Below are positions 21,525 through 41,662 of a stretch of 64,000 bases of DNA, one piece after another. The stretch is taken from contig NZ_QKYU01000026.1 in the NCBI RefSeq assembly GCF_003253705.1, positions 1 through 64,000 of the forward strand. Reading direction: 5' to 3'. Below the pieces are notes generated by a model. That model did no database searches. It saw only the letters and a program-made list of their open reading frames with translations, and was not told where the DNA came from. The translations under genes were made by a program, and so were the position numbers. Numbering within the stretch: position 1 is the first letter of the stretch; each line of letters starts with the position of its first letter. This stretch comes from Humitalea rosea (GTDB lineage Bacteria; Pseudomonadota; Alphaproteobacteria; Acetobacterales; Acetobacteraceae).

Positions 21525-22058
21525 GTGGATCGTACGGAGAAGCGCGATTTCGTCGCCTCCCTCGCCACGGTGTTCGCAGAGACGTCGTTCGTGCTGGTCG
21601 GCCAGAACAAGGGCATGACCGTCGCGCACGTATCGGAGCTGCGACGCCGGATGAAGGCGGCGGGTGCGACGTATAAGGTCGCGAAGAACCGGCTTGCGGT
21701 TCTCGCCCTCAATGGCACCGATTTCCAGGGCATCAAGCCGCTGCTGAAGGGTCCGACCGCGCTTGCGTGGTCGCGCGATCCGGTGGCTGTGGCGAAGACG
21801 GCCGTGGATTTCGCCAAGACGAACGACAAGTTCGTGATCCTCGGCGGTTCGCTCGGAACCCAGATGCTCGATCCGGTTGGGATCAAGGCTCTGGCCGAGC
21901 TGCCGTCGCTCGAGGCACTGCGCGCAGGCTTGCTGGGCATGATCCAGACGCCGGCTTCGCGGATCGCCTCGGTGCTGCAGGCCCCGGGTGGGCAGGTTGC
22001 ACGGGTCTTGGCGGCCTATGCCAAGAAGGACGAGAGCACGGAAGCCGAGGCGGCCTGA
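21525..22058 (+). CDS. rplJ: 50S ribosomal protein L10
   Basis: Stalk base protein that anchors L7/L12 dimers to the ribosome. It is 177 aa from a GTG start at 21525 (preceded by ACGGAGA); the open frame upstream to 21411 is not L10-like. The sequence has 'MTVAHVSELRRRMKAAGATYKVAKNRLA' in parts and the C-terminal L12-binding helix 'QVARVLAAYAKKDES'. The non-ATG start and the structured leader fit translational autoregulation. Confidence 0.96.
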   Translation: MDRTEKRDFVASLATVFAETSFVLVGQNKGMTVAHVSELRRRMKAAGATYKVAKNRLAVLALNGTDFQGIKPLLKGPTALAWSRDPVAVAKTAVDFAKTNDKFVILGGSLGTQMLDPVGIKALAELPSLEALRAGLLGMIQTPASRIASVLQAPGGQVARVLAAYAKKDESTEAEAA

Positions 22059-22151
22059 TCACAGGCCGTCAGCCAATTGCCCTGATGCCGGATTCGCGCC
22101 GGCCGGGGTTGTCAAGTCCAATCCAAGCCATTAGATCGAAGGAACACGAAC

Positions 22152-22523
<372 letters not shown>

Positions 22524-22773
22524 GACGGACCTCAACCGGCCGGTATGCCGCCCTGCGGGGCTTGAATGCCGGGTGATTGATTGACGGGAACGGGGGGAGG
22601 CCGGGGAACCGGCTTCTTCCCGCGCCTGCGTTTTCGGCGGTTTCGACCGTCGGAAGAGAGACTGAGGCGGGACTTTGCCGCCGATCTGCCGGAGCCGATG
22701 GCGGTCCCGGACAGATGTTACCCCGCCGGCCGGGGAGTATGGGGCCGGAGCAGATAGGGGCAGCAGGACAGGC

Positions 22774-26967
<4,194 letters not shown>

Positions 26968-26973
26968 TTTTCA

Positions 26974-27001
26974 GGGCGCCGCGCCACGACGCGCGGCGCC
27001 C
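26974..27001 (+). terminator. Hairpin between rpoB and rpoC
   Basis: A perfect 11-bp stem (GGGCGCCGCGC with its complement) closes the loop CACGAC, 7 bases after the rpoB stop. There is no downstream T-run, and rpoC must be made with rpoB, so this more likely stabilises or processes the mRNA than terminates it. Confidence 0.5.
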
Positions 27002-27052
27002 GACAGGTTTCATGTGCCGCCGATCCGGCGGCCCGACGGAAAGGACGCCAGC

Positions 27053-31222
<4,170 letters not shown>

Positions 31223-31239
31223 GCGATGGGTTGACTCAA

Positions 31240-31268
31240 TGTGGGCGGCCGCTTAGAAGCCGCCCACA
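31240..31268 (+). terminator. Hairpin downstream of rpoC
   Basis: A 10-bp stem (TGTGGGCGGC with GCCGCCCACA) and the 9-base loop CGCTTAGAA, starting 18 bases after the rpoC stop. No T-run follows. It likely marks the end of the rplJL-rpoBC unit before the rpsL operon; the rest of the 237-base gap contains a TTGACA (31305-31310) without a well-spaced -10. Confidence 0.5.
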
Positions 31269-31459
31269 CGCCTTGATGATCTGAGGTCATCTAGGCTGGT
31301 TTGGTTGACAGTTCTGCGCCAGCGGCGCCGTCGGGATACCCCCCGACACAGGCCGCAGGCAGGACAGTGCCCGCCAGGGATGCGCATCTGCGCTCTTGGG
31401 CGGGCGGTACTGTTTGGCGCTGGGCTGTTGTATTGTATGGACGGGTACGAAGGGGCGTC

Positions 31460-31831
31460 ATGCCGACGATCAACCAGCTCATCGCCGCGGGGCGCGAGCC
31501 GAAGCCGACCCGGAACAAGGTTCCGGCGCTTGAGGGCTGCCCGCAGAAGCGTGGCGTCTGCACGCGCGTCTATACGACGACGCCGAAGAAGCCGAACTCC
31601 GCCCTCCGTAAGGTCGCCAAGGTCCGGCTGACCAACGGCTATGAGGTCGTGAGCTACATCCCTGGTGAGGGGCACAACCTGCAGGAGCACTCTGTGGTGC
31701 TCATCCGTGGCGGCCGCGTGAAGGATCTTCCTGGCGTGCGCTACCACATCCTGCGCGGCGTGCTGGATACCCAGGGCCTGCCGAAGCGGCGCAAGCGGCG
31801 CTCGCTCTACGGCGCCAAGCGGCCGAAGTGA
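31460..31831 (+). CDS. rpsL: 30S ribosomal protein S12
   Basis: Decoding-centre protein, 123 aa from the ATG at 31460 (AAGGGG just upstream). The streptomycin-related lysines in '[12 protein letters not shown]' and '[13 protein letters not shown]' are wild type. It is the first gene of the str operon and lies 11 bases before rpsG. The open frame upstream to 31301 is not part of the protein. Confidence 0.98.
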   Translation: MPTINQLIAAGREPKPTRNKVPALEGCPQKRGVCTRVYTTTPKKPNSALRKVAKVRLTNGYEVVSYIPGEGHNLQEHSVVLIRGGRVKDLPGVRYHILRGVLDTQGLPKRRKRRSLYGAKRPK

Positions 31832-31842
31832 GGGTCTGAGAC

Positions 31843-32319
31843 ATGTCGCGTCGTCACCGCGCTGAAAAGCGTGAAGTCCTGCCGGATCCCAAGTTCGGCG
31901 ATCTCGTGCTCAGCCGTTTCATGAACGTGCTGATGTACGACGGGAAGAAGAGCACCGCTGAGGGCATCGTCTATGCGGCGATGGAAACCCTGAAGCGTCG
32001 TGCCGGCCCCGCTGCCGATCCGCTGCGCGTGTTCCATGAAGCCATGGACAACACGAAGCCGTCGGTCGAAGTGCGGTCCCGCCGTGTTGGTGGCGCCACC
32101 TACCAGGTGCCGGTCGAGGTCCGCCCCGAGCGGCGCCAGGCCCTCGCCATTCGCTGGCTGATCGATTCGGCCCGCAAGCGTGGCGAGAACACGATGGAAG
32201 AGCGTCTTTCCGGTGAGTTGCTTGATGCGGCCAACAACCGCGGCACCGCTGTGAAGAAGCGCGAAGACACGCACCGGATGGCAGAGGCCAACAAGGCCTT
32301 CAGCCACTACCGCTGGTAA
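31843..32319 (+). CDS. rpsG: 30S ribosomal protein S7
   Basis: Primary 16S rRNA-binding protein of the 30S head, 158 aa, starting '[20 protein letters not shown]' and including '[20 protein letters not shown]'. In most bacteria fusA follows; here the next gene, 30 bases on, is tuf. S7 often represses its operon by binding the rpsL-rpsG spacer, but that spacer is only 11 bases here. Confidence 0.98.
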   Translation: MSRRHRAEKREVLPDPKFGDLVLSRFMNVLMYDGKKSTAEGIVYAAMETLKRRAGPAADPLRVFHEAMDNTKPSVEVRSRRVGGATYQVPVEVRPERRQALAIRWLIDSARKRGENTMEERLSGELLDAANNRGTAVKKREDTHRMAEANKAFSHYRW

Positions 32320-32349
32320 CGCAGAACCCGATTCGAGGGATAGATTACG

Positions 32350-33537
<1,188 letters not shown>

Positions 33538-33564
33538 GTCGGAAGGACGAACAGGCCCATCGCC

Positions 33565-33873
33565 ATGGACAGCCAGAATATCCGCATCCGCCTCAAGGCG
33601 TTCGATCACCGCGTGCTGGATGGCAGCACGCGGGAGATCGTGAACACGGCCAAGCGCACGGGCGCGCGGGTCCGTGGTCCCATTCCCCTGCCCACGCAGA
33701 TCGAGCGCTTCACCGTGAACCGCTCGCCGCACGTGGACAAGAAGAGCCGGGAGCAGTTCGAAATTCGGACGCACCGCCGGCTCCTCGACATCGTCGACCC
33801 CACTCCGCAGACCGTGGACGCGCTGATGAAGCTCGATCTGGCCTCCGGCGTGGACGTCGAAATCAAGATCTGA
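33565..33873 (+). CDS. rpsJ: 30S ribosomal protein S10
   Basis: 30S head protein that also acts as NusE in antitermination with NusG. It is 102 aa, including '[14 protein letters not shown]' and the S10 signature '[20 protein letters not shown]'. It starts 27 bases after tuf, so there is no room for a long S10 leader of the E. coli type; expression is probably driven from the str operon. Confidence 0.98.
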   Translation: MDSQNIRIRLKAFDHRVLDGSTREIVNTAKRTGARVRGPIPLPTQIERFTVNRSPHVDKKSREQFEIRTHRRLLDIVDPTPQTVDALMKLDLASGVDVEIKI

Positions 33874-33883
33874 GGACGACGTC

Positions 33884-34567
33884 ATGGCTACCTATGGCCG
33901 GACCGGCCTGGTCGCACGCAAGCTCGGCATGAGCCGCGTGTTCAACGAGGATGGCTCCACCATCCCCGTCACTGTTCTTCACGTCGATGACACCCGTGTC
34001 GTCGGCCAGCGCTCGGACGAACGCGACAGCTATGTCGCGCTGCAGATCGGCATTGGCCACGCCAAGGCGAAGACCGTCTCGAAGCCCAACAAGGGTGCCT
34101 TCGCCAAGCTCGGCGTCGAGGCTCCCCAGAAGATCTTCGAATTCCGCGTCGCTCCCGATGCGGTGCTGGACATCGGCGCCAAGGTTTCGCCCGCACATTA
34201 CGTGAAGGGCCAGATCGTCGACGTCGTCGGCATCACCAAGGGCAAGGGATTTGCCGGCGCGATGAAGCGCTGGAACTTCTCGGGTCTCGAGGCGTCGCAT
34301 GGCGTGTCGGTCAGCCATCGTAGCCATGGTTCGACGGGCAACCGTCAGGATCCGGGCAAGACCTTCAAGAACAAGAAGATGGCGGGCCATCTCGGCTCCG
34401 AGCGCGTGACCACCCAGAACCTGGTGATCGCGGGCTACGACCTCGAGAAGGGTCTGCTTCTGGTCAAGGGCGCGGTGCCTGGCGCCAAGGGCAGCTATGT
34501 GATGGTTAAGGACGCGGTGAAGCGCAAGCGGCACGCCGATGCGCCCTATCCGACGGCTGCGGCGTAA
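33884..34567 (+). CDS. rplC: 50S ribosomal protein L3
   Basis: Early-assembly 23S rRNA-binding protein near the peptidyl transferase centre, 227 aa. The family region '[20 protein letters not shown]' and the methylated-Gln loop area '[21 protein letters not shown]' are both present. It follows rpsJ by 10 bases in the S10 operon. Confidence 0.98.
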   Translation: MATYGRTGLVARKLGMSRVFNEDGSTIPVTVLHVDDTRVVGQRSDERDSYVALQIGIGHAKAKTVSKPNKGAFAKLGVEAPQKIFEFRVAPDAVLDIGAKVSPAHYVKGQIVDVVGITKGKGFAGAMKRWNFSGLEASHGVSVSHRSHGSTGNRQDPGKTFKNKKMAGHLGSERVTTQNLVIAGYDLEKGLLLVKGAVPGAKGSYVMVKDAVKRKRHADAPYPTAAA

Positions 34568-34581
34568 GGGGCGCCCTGAAC

Positions 34582-35202
34582 ATGCAACTTCCCGTCATCT
34601 CGCTGGACAATGCCGCGGCGGGGGAGATTGATCTCCCCGCCGAGCTGTTCGGCTCCGCTCCTCGTGCCGACATCATGGCGCGCGTCGTTCACTGGCAGCT
34701 CGCAAAGCGCCGTGCCGGCACGCACAAGGTCAAGGGCATGGGCGAAGTGTCCGGCACGACCAAGAAGCCGTACCGCCAGAAGGGCACGGGCAACGCCCGT
34801 CAGGGCTCGCTCCGCGCACCGCAGTTCCGCAAGGGCGGCATCGTGCATGGGCCGGTCGTGCGCGACCACGGCTACAGCCTGAACAAGAAGGTCCGTCGTC
34901 TGGGCCTGATCAGCGCGCTCAGCCAGAAGGCCGCCGAGGGCAAGCTTATCGTGCTCGACATGGCTTCGGCCGGGTCGGACGCCAAGACCTCCGCCATGGC
35001 CGCCAAGGTCAAGGCGCTGGGCTGGAAGACGGCGCTGGTTGTCGATGCGCTGGTCGATGAGAACTTCGGCCGCGTCGTGAGCAACCTGCCGAACGTGCAT
35101 GTGCTGCCGACCATCGGCGCCAATGTGTACGACATCCTCAACCACGACGTCCTCGCGGTCACCCGCGCCGGCGTCGAGGCCCTGAAGGAGCGGCTGTCGT
35201 GA
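34582..35202 (+). CDS. rplD: 50S ribosomal protein L4
   Basis: Lines the exit tunnel and regulates the S10 operon in some gammaproteobacteria. It is 206 aa; the tunnel loop '[20 protein letters not shown]' is intact, with no sign of macrolide-resistance change. The stop overlaps the rplW start as GTGA (35199-35202). Confidence 0.98.
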   Translation: MQLPVISLDNAAAGEIDLPAELFGSAPRADIMARVVHWQLAKRRAGTHKVKGMGEVSGTTKKPYRQKGTGNARQGSLRAPQFRKGGIVHGPVVRDHGYSLNKKVRRLGLISALSQKAAEGKLIVLDMASAGSDAKTSAMAAKVKALGWKTALVVDALVDENFGRVVSNLPNVHVLPTIGANVYDILNHDVLAVTRAGVEALKERLS

Positions 35203-35531
35203 GCGAAGTTCAGAGGCGGGCGGCCAAGACGGTCATCTCCCGCGAGAAGATGTACCAGACCATCCTGTCACCGCTGGTGACCGAAAAGGCGACGATGCTG
35301 TCCGAGACCGGCCAGATCGTCTTCCGCGTGCCGCTCGAGGCGTCCAAGCCCGAGATCAAGGCCGCGGTCGAAGGCCTGTTCGGCGTCACGGTGCTGGCGG
35401 TGAACACGCTGGTGGTCAAGGGCAAGTCCAAGCGTTTCAAGGGACGGCCCGGCCAGCGTTCTGATTGGAAGAAGGCGATGATCCGGCTTGAAGCCGGGCA
35501 GAGCATCGACCTGACGACGGGGCTTGCGTGA
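35199..35531 (+). CDS. rplW: 50S ribosomal protein L23
   Basis: Exit-tunnel rim protein that docks trigger factor and SRP. It is 110 aa from a GTG start that overlaps the rplD stop. The L23 core begins at '[16 protein letters not shown]' after a short extension and contains '[20 protein letters not shown]'. A later in-frame ATG at 35250 would give a slightly shorter protein, closer to many homologues. Confidence 0.95.
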   Translation: MSEVQRRAAKTVISREKMYQTILSPLVTEKATMLSETGQIVFRVPLEASKPEIKAAVEGLFGVTVLAVNTLVVKGKSKRFKGRPGQRSDWKKAMIRLEAGQSIDLTTGLA

Positions 35532-35535
35532 CGCC

Positions 35536-36369
35536 ATGGCGATGAAAAGCTTTAACCCGGTCACCCCGTCGCTTCGCGGCACGGTGCTGATCGACCGGTC
35601 CGATCTGTGGAAGGGCAAGCCCGTGAAGGGCCTGACCGAGGGGCTTTCCTCCTCGGGCGGGCGCAACAACCACGGCCGCATCACCGTGCGGTTTCGTGGG
35701 GGTGGACACAAGCAGACCTACCGCATCATCGATTTCAAGCGTCGCAAGTTCGATGTGCCGGGCGTCGTGGAGCGGATCGAATACGATCCCAACCGCACGG
35801 CCTTCATCGCGCTGCTGAAGTATGAGGATGGCGAGCTCGCCTACATCATCGCGCCGCAGCGCCTCAAGGTGGGCGATTCGGTGGTGGCCGGCCTCAAGGC
35901 CGACATCAAGCCTGGCAATGCGATGCCGATGGGTGCGATCCCGGTCGGGACGATCATCCACAACATCGAGATGAAGCCCGGCGCCGGCGGCAAGATGTCG
36001 CGTTCGGCCGGGACCTTCTCCCAGCTCGTGGGCAAGGACAGCGGCTACGTGCAGGTCAAGCTGCAGTCGGGCGAAGTCCGCCTGCTGCGCGGCGAATGCA
36101 TGGCGACGATCGGTGCGGTGTCCAACCCGGACAACCAGAACCAGGAACTCGGCAAGGCCGGTCGCAGCCGTTGGCTCGGCCGCAAGCCGCATCAGCGCGG
36201 CGTCGTCATGAACCCGGTCGATCACCCGCACGGCGGCGGCGAGGGCCGCACCAGCGGCGGTCGTCATCCCGTGACGCCTTGGGGCAAGCCGACCAAGGGC
36301 TTCAAGACGCGCAACAACAAGCGCACGGACAGCCTGATCGTCCGCCGCGCTTCCGTGAAGAAGGGCTGA
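35536..36369 (+). CDS. rplB: 50S ribosomal protein L2
   Basis: Required for subunit association and peptidyl transfer. It is 277 aa from the ATG at 35536 ('[15 protein letters not shown]'). The active-site region '[20 protein letters not shown]' with the conserved His is intact. It follows rplW by 4 bases and precedes rpsS by 5. Confidence 0.98.
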   Translation: MAMKSFNPVTPSLRGTVLIDRSDLWKGKPVKGLTEGLSSSGGRNNHGRITVRFRGGGHKQTYRIIDFKRRKFDVPGVVERIEYDPNRTAFIALLKYEDGELAYIIAPQRLKVGDSVVAGLKADIKPGNAMPMGAIPVGTIIHNIEMKPGAGGKMSRSAGTFSQLVGKDSGYVQVKLQSGEVRLLRGECMATIGAVSNPDNQNQELGKAGRSRWLGRKPHQRGVVMNPVDHPHGGGEGRTSGGRHPVTPWGKPTKGFKTRNNKRTDSLIVRRASVKKG

Positions 36370-36374
36370 TCGCC

Positions 36375-36653
36375 ATGGCGCGCAGCATTTGGAAGGGGCC
36401 GTTCGTTGACGGCTACCTGCTGGGCAAGGCGGATGCGGCCCGGGAGAGCAAGCGGAGCGAGATCATCAAGATCTGGTCTCGTCGCAGCACGATCCTGCCG
36501 CAGTTCGTCGGGCTGACCTTTGGCGTCTACAACGGGAAGAAGTTCATTCCCGTGCAGGTGTCGGAGAACATGGTCGGTCACAAGTTCGGCGAATTCTCGC
36601 CGACGCGGACCTTTACCGGCCATTCGTCGGACAAGAAGGCGAAGCGGGGCTGA
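36375..36653 (+). CDS. rpsS: 30S ribosomal protein S19
   Basis: 30S head protein that contacts S13 and the A-site finger. It is 92 aa with '[16 protein letters not shown]' and '[16 protein letters not shown]'. A longer frame open from 36096 overlaps rplB in another frame and is not credible. It ends one base before rplV. Confidence 0.98.
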   Translation: MARSIWKGPFVDGYLLGKADAARESKRSEIIKIWSRRSTILPQFVGLTFGVYNGKKFIPVQVSENMVGHKFGEFSPTRTFTGHSSDKKAKRG

Positions 36654-36654
36654 C

Positions 36655-37059
36655 ATGAGCAAGCCGAATCATCCCCGCGGTCTTCCTGAGACCGAGGCCC
36701 AGGCGATCCTGAAGAACATTCGGGTCTCGCCGACCAAGCTGAACCTGGTGGCCGCGATGATTCGCGGCGCCAAGGCGCAGGACGCGATCGCGCATCTCGC
36801 CTTCAGCAAGAAGCGCATCGCGCAGACTGTGAAGAAGACGCTCGAAAGCGCGATCGCCAATGCCGAGAACAACCACCAACTGGACGTCGATCGTCTGGTT
36901 GTGGCGCGTGCCGAGGTGGGCCGCAGCATGGTCATGAAGCGCTTCCAGGCCCGCGGTCGCGGCAAGGCGGCGCGTGTCGAGAAGTGGTTCAGCCATTTGA
37001 AAATCGTGGTTGCCGAGCAGGCGCAAGTTGCCGCCGCCTCGCAGGGGGAGGCCGCGTAA
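36655..37059 (+). CDS. rplV: 50S ribosomal protein L22
   Basis: Exit-tunnel protein, 134 aa, with '[15 protein letters not shown]' and the tunnel hairpin '[17 protein letters not shown]'. An alanine-rich C-terminal tail of about 10 residues follows the core. Its TAA shares a base with the rpsC ATG (TAATG at 37057-37061). Confidence 0.98.
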   Translation: MSKPNHPRGLPETEAQAILKNIRVSPTKLNLVAAMIRGAKAQDAIAHLAFSKKRIAQTVKKTLESAIANAENNHQLDVDRLVVARAEVGRSMVMKRFQARGRGKAARVEKWFSHLKIVVAEQAQVAAASQGEAA

Positions 37060-37751
37060 TGGGTCACAAGGTCAATCCGATCGGGCTGCGGCTCGGCGTC
37101 AATCGCACCTGGGACAGCCGCTGGTACGCCAATGCGGGCCGTGGCCCCGGTGGCTATGCGGCCCTGCTGCATGCCGACCTCAAGCTGCGCAACACGCTGC
37201 GTGAGCGGCTGAAGGGCGCGGGCGTCTCCCGCGTCGTGATCGAGCGTCCGGCCAAGAAGCCCCGCATCACCATCCACGCGGCGCGTCCGGGTGTGGTGAT
37301 CGGCAAGAAGGGCGCGGACATCGAAAAGCTGCGCCAGGACATGGCCAAGCTGGCCGGCGCCGAGGTTTCGCTGAACATCGTCGAAATCCGCAAGCCGGAG
37401 ATCGACAGCACGCTGGTCGCGGAGTCCATCGCCCAGCAGCTCGAGCGTCGCGTGGCCTTCCGCCGTGCGATGAAGCGCGCGGTGCAGTCGGCGATGCGTC
37501 TGGGGGCCGGTGGCATCCGGATCAACTGCTCCGGCCGGTTGGGCGGTGCTGAGATCGCGCGTATGGAGTGGTATCGCGAAGGCCGCGTGCCCTTGCACAC
37601 GCTGCGCGCCGACATCGACTTCGGCGTGGCCACGGCGAAGACCACCTATGGCACTTGCGGCGTGAAGGTCTGGATCTTCAAGGGCGAGATCCTCGCACAC
37701 GACCCGATGGCGCAGGACAAGCGCGCGGCCGAACAAGCCCCGCAGCGCTGA
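37059..37751 (+). CDS. rpsC: 30S ribosomal protein S3
   Basis: mRNA-entry-channel protein with helicase activity, 230 aa. It starts '[20 protein letters not shown]', has the KH motif '[16 protein letters not shown]' and the C-terminal signature '[20 protein letters not shown]'. It is translationally coupled to rplV by the TAATG overlap. Confidence 0.98.
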   Translation: MGHKVNPIGLRLGVNRTWDSRWYANAGRGPGGYAALLHADLKLRNTLRERLKGAGVSRVVIERPAKKPRITIHAARPGVVIGKKGADIEKLRQDMAKLAGAEVSLNIVEIRKPEIDSTLVAESIAQQLERRVAFRRAMKRAVQSAMRLGAGGIRINCSGRLGGAEIARMEWYREGRVPLHTLRADIDFGVATAKTTYGTCGVKVWIFKGEILAHDPMAQDKRAAEQAPQR

Positions 37752-37776
37752 GAGAGATCGGTAAGGCTGAACGACG

Positions 37777-38196
37777 ATGTTGCAACCAAAGCGCACGACC
37801 TACCGCAAGGCGCATAAGGGTCGGATCAAGGGTATCGCCCGTGCCGGCTTCACGCTGAACTTCGGCGCCTTCGGCCTGAAGGCGTTGGAGCCGGAGCGCA
37901 TCACCGCGCGCCAGATCGAGGCGGCTCGCCGCGCGATCACGCGTGAGATGAAGCGTGCGGGCCGCGTCTGGATCCGGATTTTCCCCGACGTCCCCGTGTC
38001 GACCAAGCCCGCCGAAGTCCGCATGGGCTCGGGCAAGGGTGCCCCGGAATTCTGGGTGTGCCGGGTGAAGCCCGGTCGCATCATGTTCGAGATCGACGGC
38101 GTGCCGTTGGAAACCGCCCGCGCGGCGCTTGCCCTCGGTGCTGCCAAGCTGCCGATCAAGACCAAGCTGGTGCAGCGTTTGGGCGCGGAGGCCTGA
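37777..38196 (+). CDS. rplP: 50S ribosomal protein L16
   Basis: Organises the A-site tRNA region of the 50S. It is 139 aa with '[19 protein letters not shown]' at the start and '[19 protein letters not shown]' in the centre. The stop is followed after 2 bases by the rpmC ATG. Confidence 0.98.
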   Translation: MLQPKRTTYRKAHKGRIKGIARAGFTLNFGAFGLKALEPERITARQIEAARRAITREMKRAGRVWIRIFPDVPVSTKPAEVRMGSGKGAPEFWVCRVKPGRIMFEIDGVPLETARAALALGAAKLPIKTKLVQRLGAEA

Positions 38197-38198
38197 TC

Positions 38199-38408
38199 AT
38201 GACGAAGATTGTTGATGTTCGGGCCAAATCGGCCGATGAGCTGCAGGCCATGCTGCTCGACCTGCGGAAGGAGCAGTTCAACCTGCGCTTTCAGCGGGCG
38301 ACCGGGCAGCTGGAAGCGTTGAGCCGCGTGAAAGTGGTTCGCCGCGACATTGCCAAGGTCAAGACCATCATCGGTGAGCGCAACCGCGCCGCCGCAACAC
38401 GCGCCTGA
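38199..38408 (+). CDS. rpmC: 50S ribosomal protein L29
   Basis: Small helical-hairpin protein at the tunnel exit, 69 aa from the ATG at 38199, with '[20 protein letters not shown]' and '[15 protein letters not shown]'. The longer frame open from 38058 overlaps rplP and is rejected. The C-terminus is a short Arg/Ala tail. Confidence 0.96.
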   Translation: MTKIVDVRAKSADELQAMLLDLRKEQFNLRFQRATGQLEALSRVKVVRRDIAKVKTIIGERNRAAATRA

Positions 38409-38424
38409 AGAGGAGACCCCGGCC

Positions 38425-38715
38425 ATGCCGAAGCGCGTCCTCACCGGGCGGGTCGTCAGCGACAAGACGGACAAGACCATCACGGTCCTGATCGAACGTC
38501 GCGTGATGCATCCGCTCTACAAGAAGTTCATCCGGCGCTCGAAGCGCTACGCCGCGCATGACGAGCTGAACATCGCCCAGGTCGGCGAGCTGGTTCAGAT
38601 CGAGGAATGCCGGCCGATCAGCAAGACCAAGACCTGGCTGCTGATCACTCGGAACGGCGAGACGGTGCCGAAGCCCGAGGGCTTCGAAGCCGCCACCGCC
38701 GCTGTTGCGGCATAA
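38425..38715 (+). CDS. rpsQ: 30S ribosomal protein S17
   Basis: Primary binder of 16S rRNA in the lower body. It is 96 aa from the ATG at 38425 (GAGGAG upstream), including '[19 protein letters not shown]', the signature '[14 protein letters not shown]' and an Ala-rich tail. It lies 12 bases before rplN. Confidence 0.97.
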   Translation: MPKRVLTGRVVSDKTDKTITVLIERRVMHPLYKKFIRRSKRYAAHDELNIAQVGELVQIEECRPISKTKTWLLITRNGETVPKPEGFEAATAAVAA

Positions 38716-38727
38716 GGCGCCAGACCG

Positions 38728-39096
38728 ATGATCCAGTCCGAAAGCCACCTCGACGTGGCTGACAATTCCGGCGCACGCCGGGTGATGTGCATCAAGGTGC
38801 TCGGCGGTTCCAAGCGTCGGACCGCCGGCGTCGGTGACATCATCGTGGTGTCCATCAAGGATGCCATTCCCCGCGCCAAGGTGAAGAAGGGTGAGGTGCA
38901 TCGCGCCGTCATCGTCCGCACCTCCTATCCGGTGCGGCGCAACGATGGTTCCGCGATCCGCTTCGACAGCAATGCCGCGGTGCTGATCAACAAGCAGGGC
39001 GAGCCGATCGGCACCCGCATCTTCGGGCCGGTCGTGCGCGAGCTGCGGGCCAAGAAGTACATGAAGATCATCTCCCTGGCGCCGGAGGTGCTGTAA
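38728..39096 (+). CDS. rplN: 50S ribosomal protein L14
   Basis: Interface protein also bound by RsfS. It is 122 aa, starting '[20 protein letters not shown]' with '[20 protein letters not shown]'. The stop overlaps the rplX start (TAATG at 39094-39098). Confidence 0.98.
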   Translation: MIQSESHLDVADNSGARRVMCIKVLGGSKRRTAGVGDIIVVSIKDAIPRAKVKKGEVHRAVIVRTSYPVRRNDGSAIRFDSNAAVLINKQGEPIGTRIFGPVVRELRAKKYMKIISLAPEVL

Positions 39097-39416
39097 TGGC
39101 TGCGAAGATCCGCAAGGGCGATACGGTTCAGGTTCTGGCCGGTCGCGACAAGGGCAAGCGCGGAGAGGTGCTCAGCATCTCGCCGACGGAAGTGCGCGCC
39201 TTCGTGCAGGGTGTGAACATGGTCAAGCGGCACACGAAGCCGCAGGGCATGGGCAAGCCCGGTGGCATCATCGAGAAGGAGGGTCCCATCCACCTCTCCA
39301 ACCTCGCGCTGCTGGACCCCAAGGGCGACAAGCCGACCCGCGTCGGCTTCAAGGTTCTGGATGACGGCAAGAAGGTCCGGTTCGCCAAGGCGTCCGGCGA
39401 GGTGATCGACGCATGA
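39096..39416 (+). CDS. rplX: 50S ribosomal protein L24
   Basis: Assembly-initiator protein near the tunnel exit, 106 aa, with a KOW motif ('[19 protein letters not shown]') and '[20 protein letters not shown]'. It is coupled to rplE by an ATGA overlap at 39413-39416. Confidence 0.97.
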   Translation: MAAKIRKGDTVQVLAGRDKGKRGEVLSISPTEVRAFVQGVNMVKRHTKPQGMGKPGGIIEKEGPIHLSNLALLDPKGDKPTRVGFKVLDDGKKVRFAKASGEVIDA

Positions 39417-39973
39417 GCGAAGCTCGCGAGCTTCCCCGGATGCAGATTCTGTACGGCGATGTCGTGCGGAAGAAGCTTGCCGAGGAATTCAACTACGGCA
39501 ATCCGATGGAAGTGCCGAAGTTGGAGAAGATCGTCATCAACATGGGCGTCGGCGAAGCCGCCGCCGATGGCAAGAAGCTGGATGCAGCCTTTGCCGACAT
39601 GATGATGATCGCCGGCCAGAAGCCGATCAAGACGATCTCGAAGAAGGCGATCGCCGGCTTCAAGATCCGTGCCGGTCAGGCGATCGGCTGCAAGGTCACC
39701 TTGCGCCGCGCCCGGATGTACGAGTTCCTGGACCGCCTGGTCACCATCGCGCTGCCGCGCGTGCGTGACTTCCGCGGCCTGCCGGGGAATAAGGGCTTCG
39801 ACGGGCGGGGCAATTTCGCGCTCGGCCTGAAGGAACAGATCATCTTCCCCGAGATCAACTACGACAAGGTGGACACCGTGCGCGGCATGGACATCGTGTT
39901 CGTGACGACGGCGAAGACCGACAAGGAAGCGAAGGCCCTGCTTAAGGCTTTCGATCTGCCTTTCATCAACTGA
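39413..39973 (+). CDS. rplE: 50S ribosomal protein L5
   Basis: Binds 5S rRNA and forms bridges to the 30S head. It is 186 aa with '[18 protein letters not shown]', '[18 protein letters not shown]' and '[18 protein letters not shown]'. A 54-base spacer separates it from rpsN, the largest gap within this part of the spc operon. Confidence 0.98.
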   Translation: MSEARELPRMQILYGDVVRKKLAEEFNYGNPMEVPKLEKIVINMGVGEAAADGKKLDAAFADMMMIAGQKPIKTISKKAIAGFKIRAGQAIGCKVTLRRARMYEFLDRLVTIALPRVRDFRGLPGNKGFDGRGNFALGLKEQIIFPEINYDKVDTVRGMDIVFVTTAKTDKEAKALLKAFDLPFIN

Positions 39974-40027
39974 GTTTGGGAAAACCGCCGCGCACGCCGC
40001 GGCAGGTTCCGGAGGGTTAGGACAGTC

Positions 40028-40333
40028 ATGGCGAAAACATCTTCGATCATGAAGAACAAGCGGCGCGAGGCGATGGCGAAAGCCTTTGCCCCCAAGCGTG
40101 CTGCCTTGAAAGAGATCGTGATGGATCGCGAGCTGCCGGTCGAGGAGCGCTTCGAGGCGACTCTGAAGCTCGCGCAGCTGCCGCGCAACGGTGCCCAGAA
40201 CCGCATCCGTCTGCGTTGCGAGATCACGGGCCGCGCTCGCGGCAATTATCGCAAGTTCAAGCTTTGCCGGATCCAGCTGCGGGAGCTCGCCTCCGCAGGC
40301 CAGATCCCCGGCATGGTCAAGGCGAGCTGGTAG
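40028..40333 (+). CDS. rpsN: 30S ribosomal protein S14 (zinc-independent type)
   Basis: 30S head protein, 101 aa, of the long zinc-free (C-minus) form: the four-cysteine zinc knuckle is absent. It has '[19 protein letters not shown]' and '[18 protein letters not shown]'. The gene is preceded by GGAGGGTTAGGA. Confidence 0.98.
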   Translation: MAKTSSIMKNKRREAMAKAFAPKRAALKEIVMDRELPVEERFEATLKLAQLPRNGAQNRIRLRCEITGRARGNYRKFKLCRIQLRELASAGQIPGMVKASW

Positions 40334-40343
40334 GGGACCCGGC

Positions 40344-40742
40344 ATGTCGCTATCCGATCCTGTGGGCGATCTGTTGACCCGCATCCGCAACGCGCAGTCC
40401 GCGCGGCAGACGAAGCTCGTCTCGCCCGCCTCGCGTCTCCGCGCCGATCTCCTGGAAGTGCTGAAGCGGGAAGGTTACATCCGCGGCTGGCGCATCGAGG
40501 ACGTTCGTCCGGGCATCAAGAACCTTCACATCGAGCTGAAGTATTCCGAGGGCGAGCCCGCCATCAAGGAAATCAGCCGCGTCTCCAAGCCGGGGCGTCG
40601 GGTGTATTCCAAGATCAAGGAGCTCCCGAAGGAGTACAATGGTCTCGGTATTTCGATCCTCTCCACGCCGCGCGGCGTGATGAGCGACAATGAGGCCCGC
40701 GCCGCCAATGTTGGCGGCGAAGTCCTCTGCCGCGTGTTCTGA
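40344..40742 (+). CDS. rpsH: 30S ribosomal protein S8
   Basis: Central-domain organiser and, in E. coli, repressor of the spc operon. It is 132 aa, starting '[20 protein letters not shown]' and ending in the motif '[18 protein letters not shown]'. The start at 40344 is preferred to an upstream frame that overlaps rpsN. Confidence 0.98.
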   Translation: MSLSDPVGDLLTRIRNAQSARQTKLVSPASRLRADLLEVLKREGYIRGWRIEDVRPGIKNLHIELKYSEGEPAIKEISRVSKPGRRVYSKIKELPKEYNGLGISILSTPRGVMSDNEARAANVGGEVLCRVF

Positions 40743-40758
40743 CGGAGGGCATGGGCAA

Positions 40759-41292
40759 ATGTCGCGCGTAGGCAAATATCCTGTGGTGGTGCCGGCCGGA
40801 GTGACTGTGTCGCTCATGGACCGCACCGTCGTGGCCAAGGGGAAGCTCGGTGAGCTGAAGCTGGCCCTGACCGATCATGTTGATGTGGAGATCCGGGACA
40901 ATGAGGTGGCGGTCGCCCCTCGTGGTTCGGATCGCCAGGCGCGCACGCTGTGGGGCACCACGCGGGCGCTGATCAACACGATGGTTGTTGGTGTTTCGAC
41001 CGGCTACAGCAAGTCGATGGAAATCACCGGCACCGGCTACAAGGCCGCGGTCCAGGGCAAGGAGCTGATCCTGAACCTCGGCTACAGCCACGAAATCCGC
41101 TACCAGGTGCCCGAGGGCATCAAGATCACCTGCGAGAAGCCGACCTTGGTCAAGGTCGAGGGTTCGGACAAGCAGGTGGTTGGCCAGGTGGCAGCTGAAA
41201 TCCGCGGTTATCGCGGCCCCGAGCCCTACAAGGGCAAGGGCGTGAAGTACACGGACGAAGTCATCCGTCGCAAGGAGGGCAAGAAGAAGTAA
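40759..41292 (+). CDS. rplF: 50S ribosomal protein L6
   Basis: Sits near the sarcin-ricin loop. It is 177 aa from the ATG at 40759, beginning '[15 protein letters not shown]', with the C-terminal signature '[20 protein letters not shown]'. Its stop shares a base with the rplR ATG (TAATG). Confidence 0.98.
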   Translation: MSRVGKYPVVVPAGVTVSLMDRTVVAKGKLGELKLALTDHVDVEIRDNEVAVAPRGSDRQARTLWGTTRALINTMVVGVSTGYSKSMEITGTGYKAAVQGKELILNLGYSHEIRYQVPEGIKITCEKPTLVKVEGSDKQVVGQVAAEIRGYRGPEPYKGKGVKYTDEVIRRKEGKKK

Positions 41293-41651
41293 TGGACAAG
41301 CTCGCTCTCGAGACGCGGCGGCGGTCGCGTCTGCGTTATTCACTCAAGCAAAAGAGCGGTGGGCGCGTGCGCCTGTCGGTTTTCCGGTCGGGCAAGCACA
41401 TCTACGCGCAGGTGATCGACGACAGCCAGGGGCGGACCCTCGCCGCGGCGTCTTCGATCGAAAAGCCGATGCGCGAGACGCTCAAGACCGGCGCGGACAA
41501 GGATGCGGCCTCGGCCGTCGGCAAGCTGGTCGCGGAACGCGCCCTGGCCGCCGGCGTCACGGCTGTGGTCTTCGACCGCGGTCCCTATCTCTATCATGGC
41601 CGGGTCAAGTCCCTGGCGGACGGCGCCCGCGAGGGCGGGCTGTCGTTCTGA
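41292..41651 (+). CDS. rplR: 50S ribosomal protein L18
   Basis: 5S rRNA-binding protein of the central protuberance, 119 aa, with '[18 protein letters not shown]' and '[19 protein letters not shown]'. It is coupled to rplF and lies 11 bases before rpsE. Confidence 0.98.
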   Translation: MDKLALETRRRSRLRYSLKQKSGGRVRLSVFRSGKHIYAQVIDDSQGRTLAAASSIEKPMRETLKTGADKDAASAVGKLVAERALAAGVTAVVFDRGPYLYHGRVKSLADGAREGGLSF

Positions 41652-41662
41652 GGAGCATCTAG

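Noticed and set aside
31305-31343. TTGACA as the rpsL promoter
   Set aside because: The -35 match is perfect, but nothing resembling a -10 lies 16-18 bases downstream, so I did not call it.
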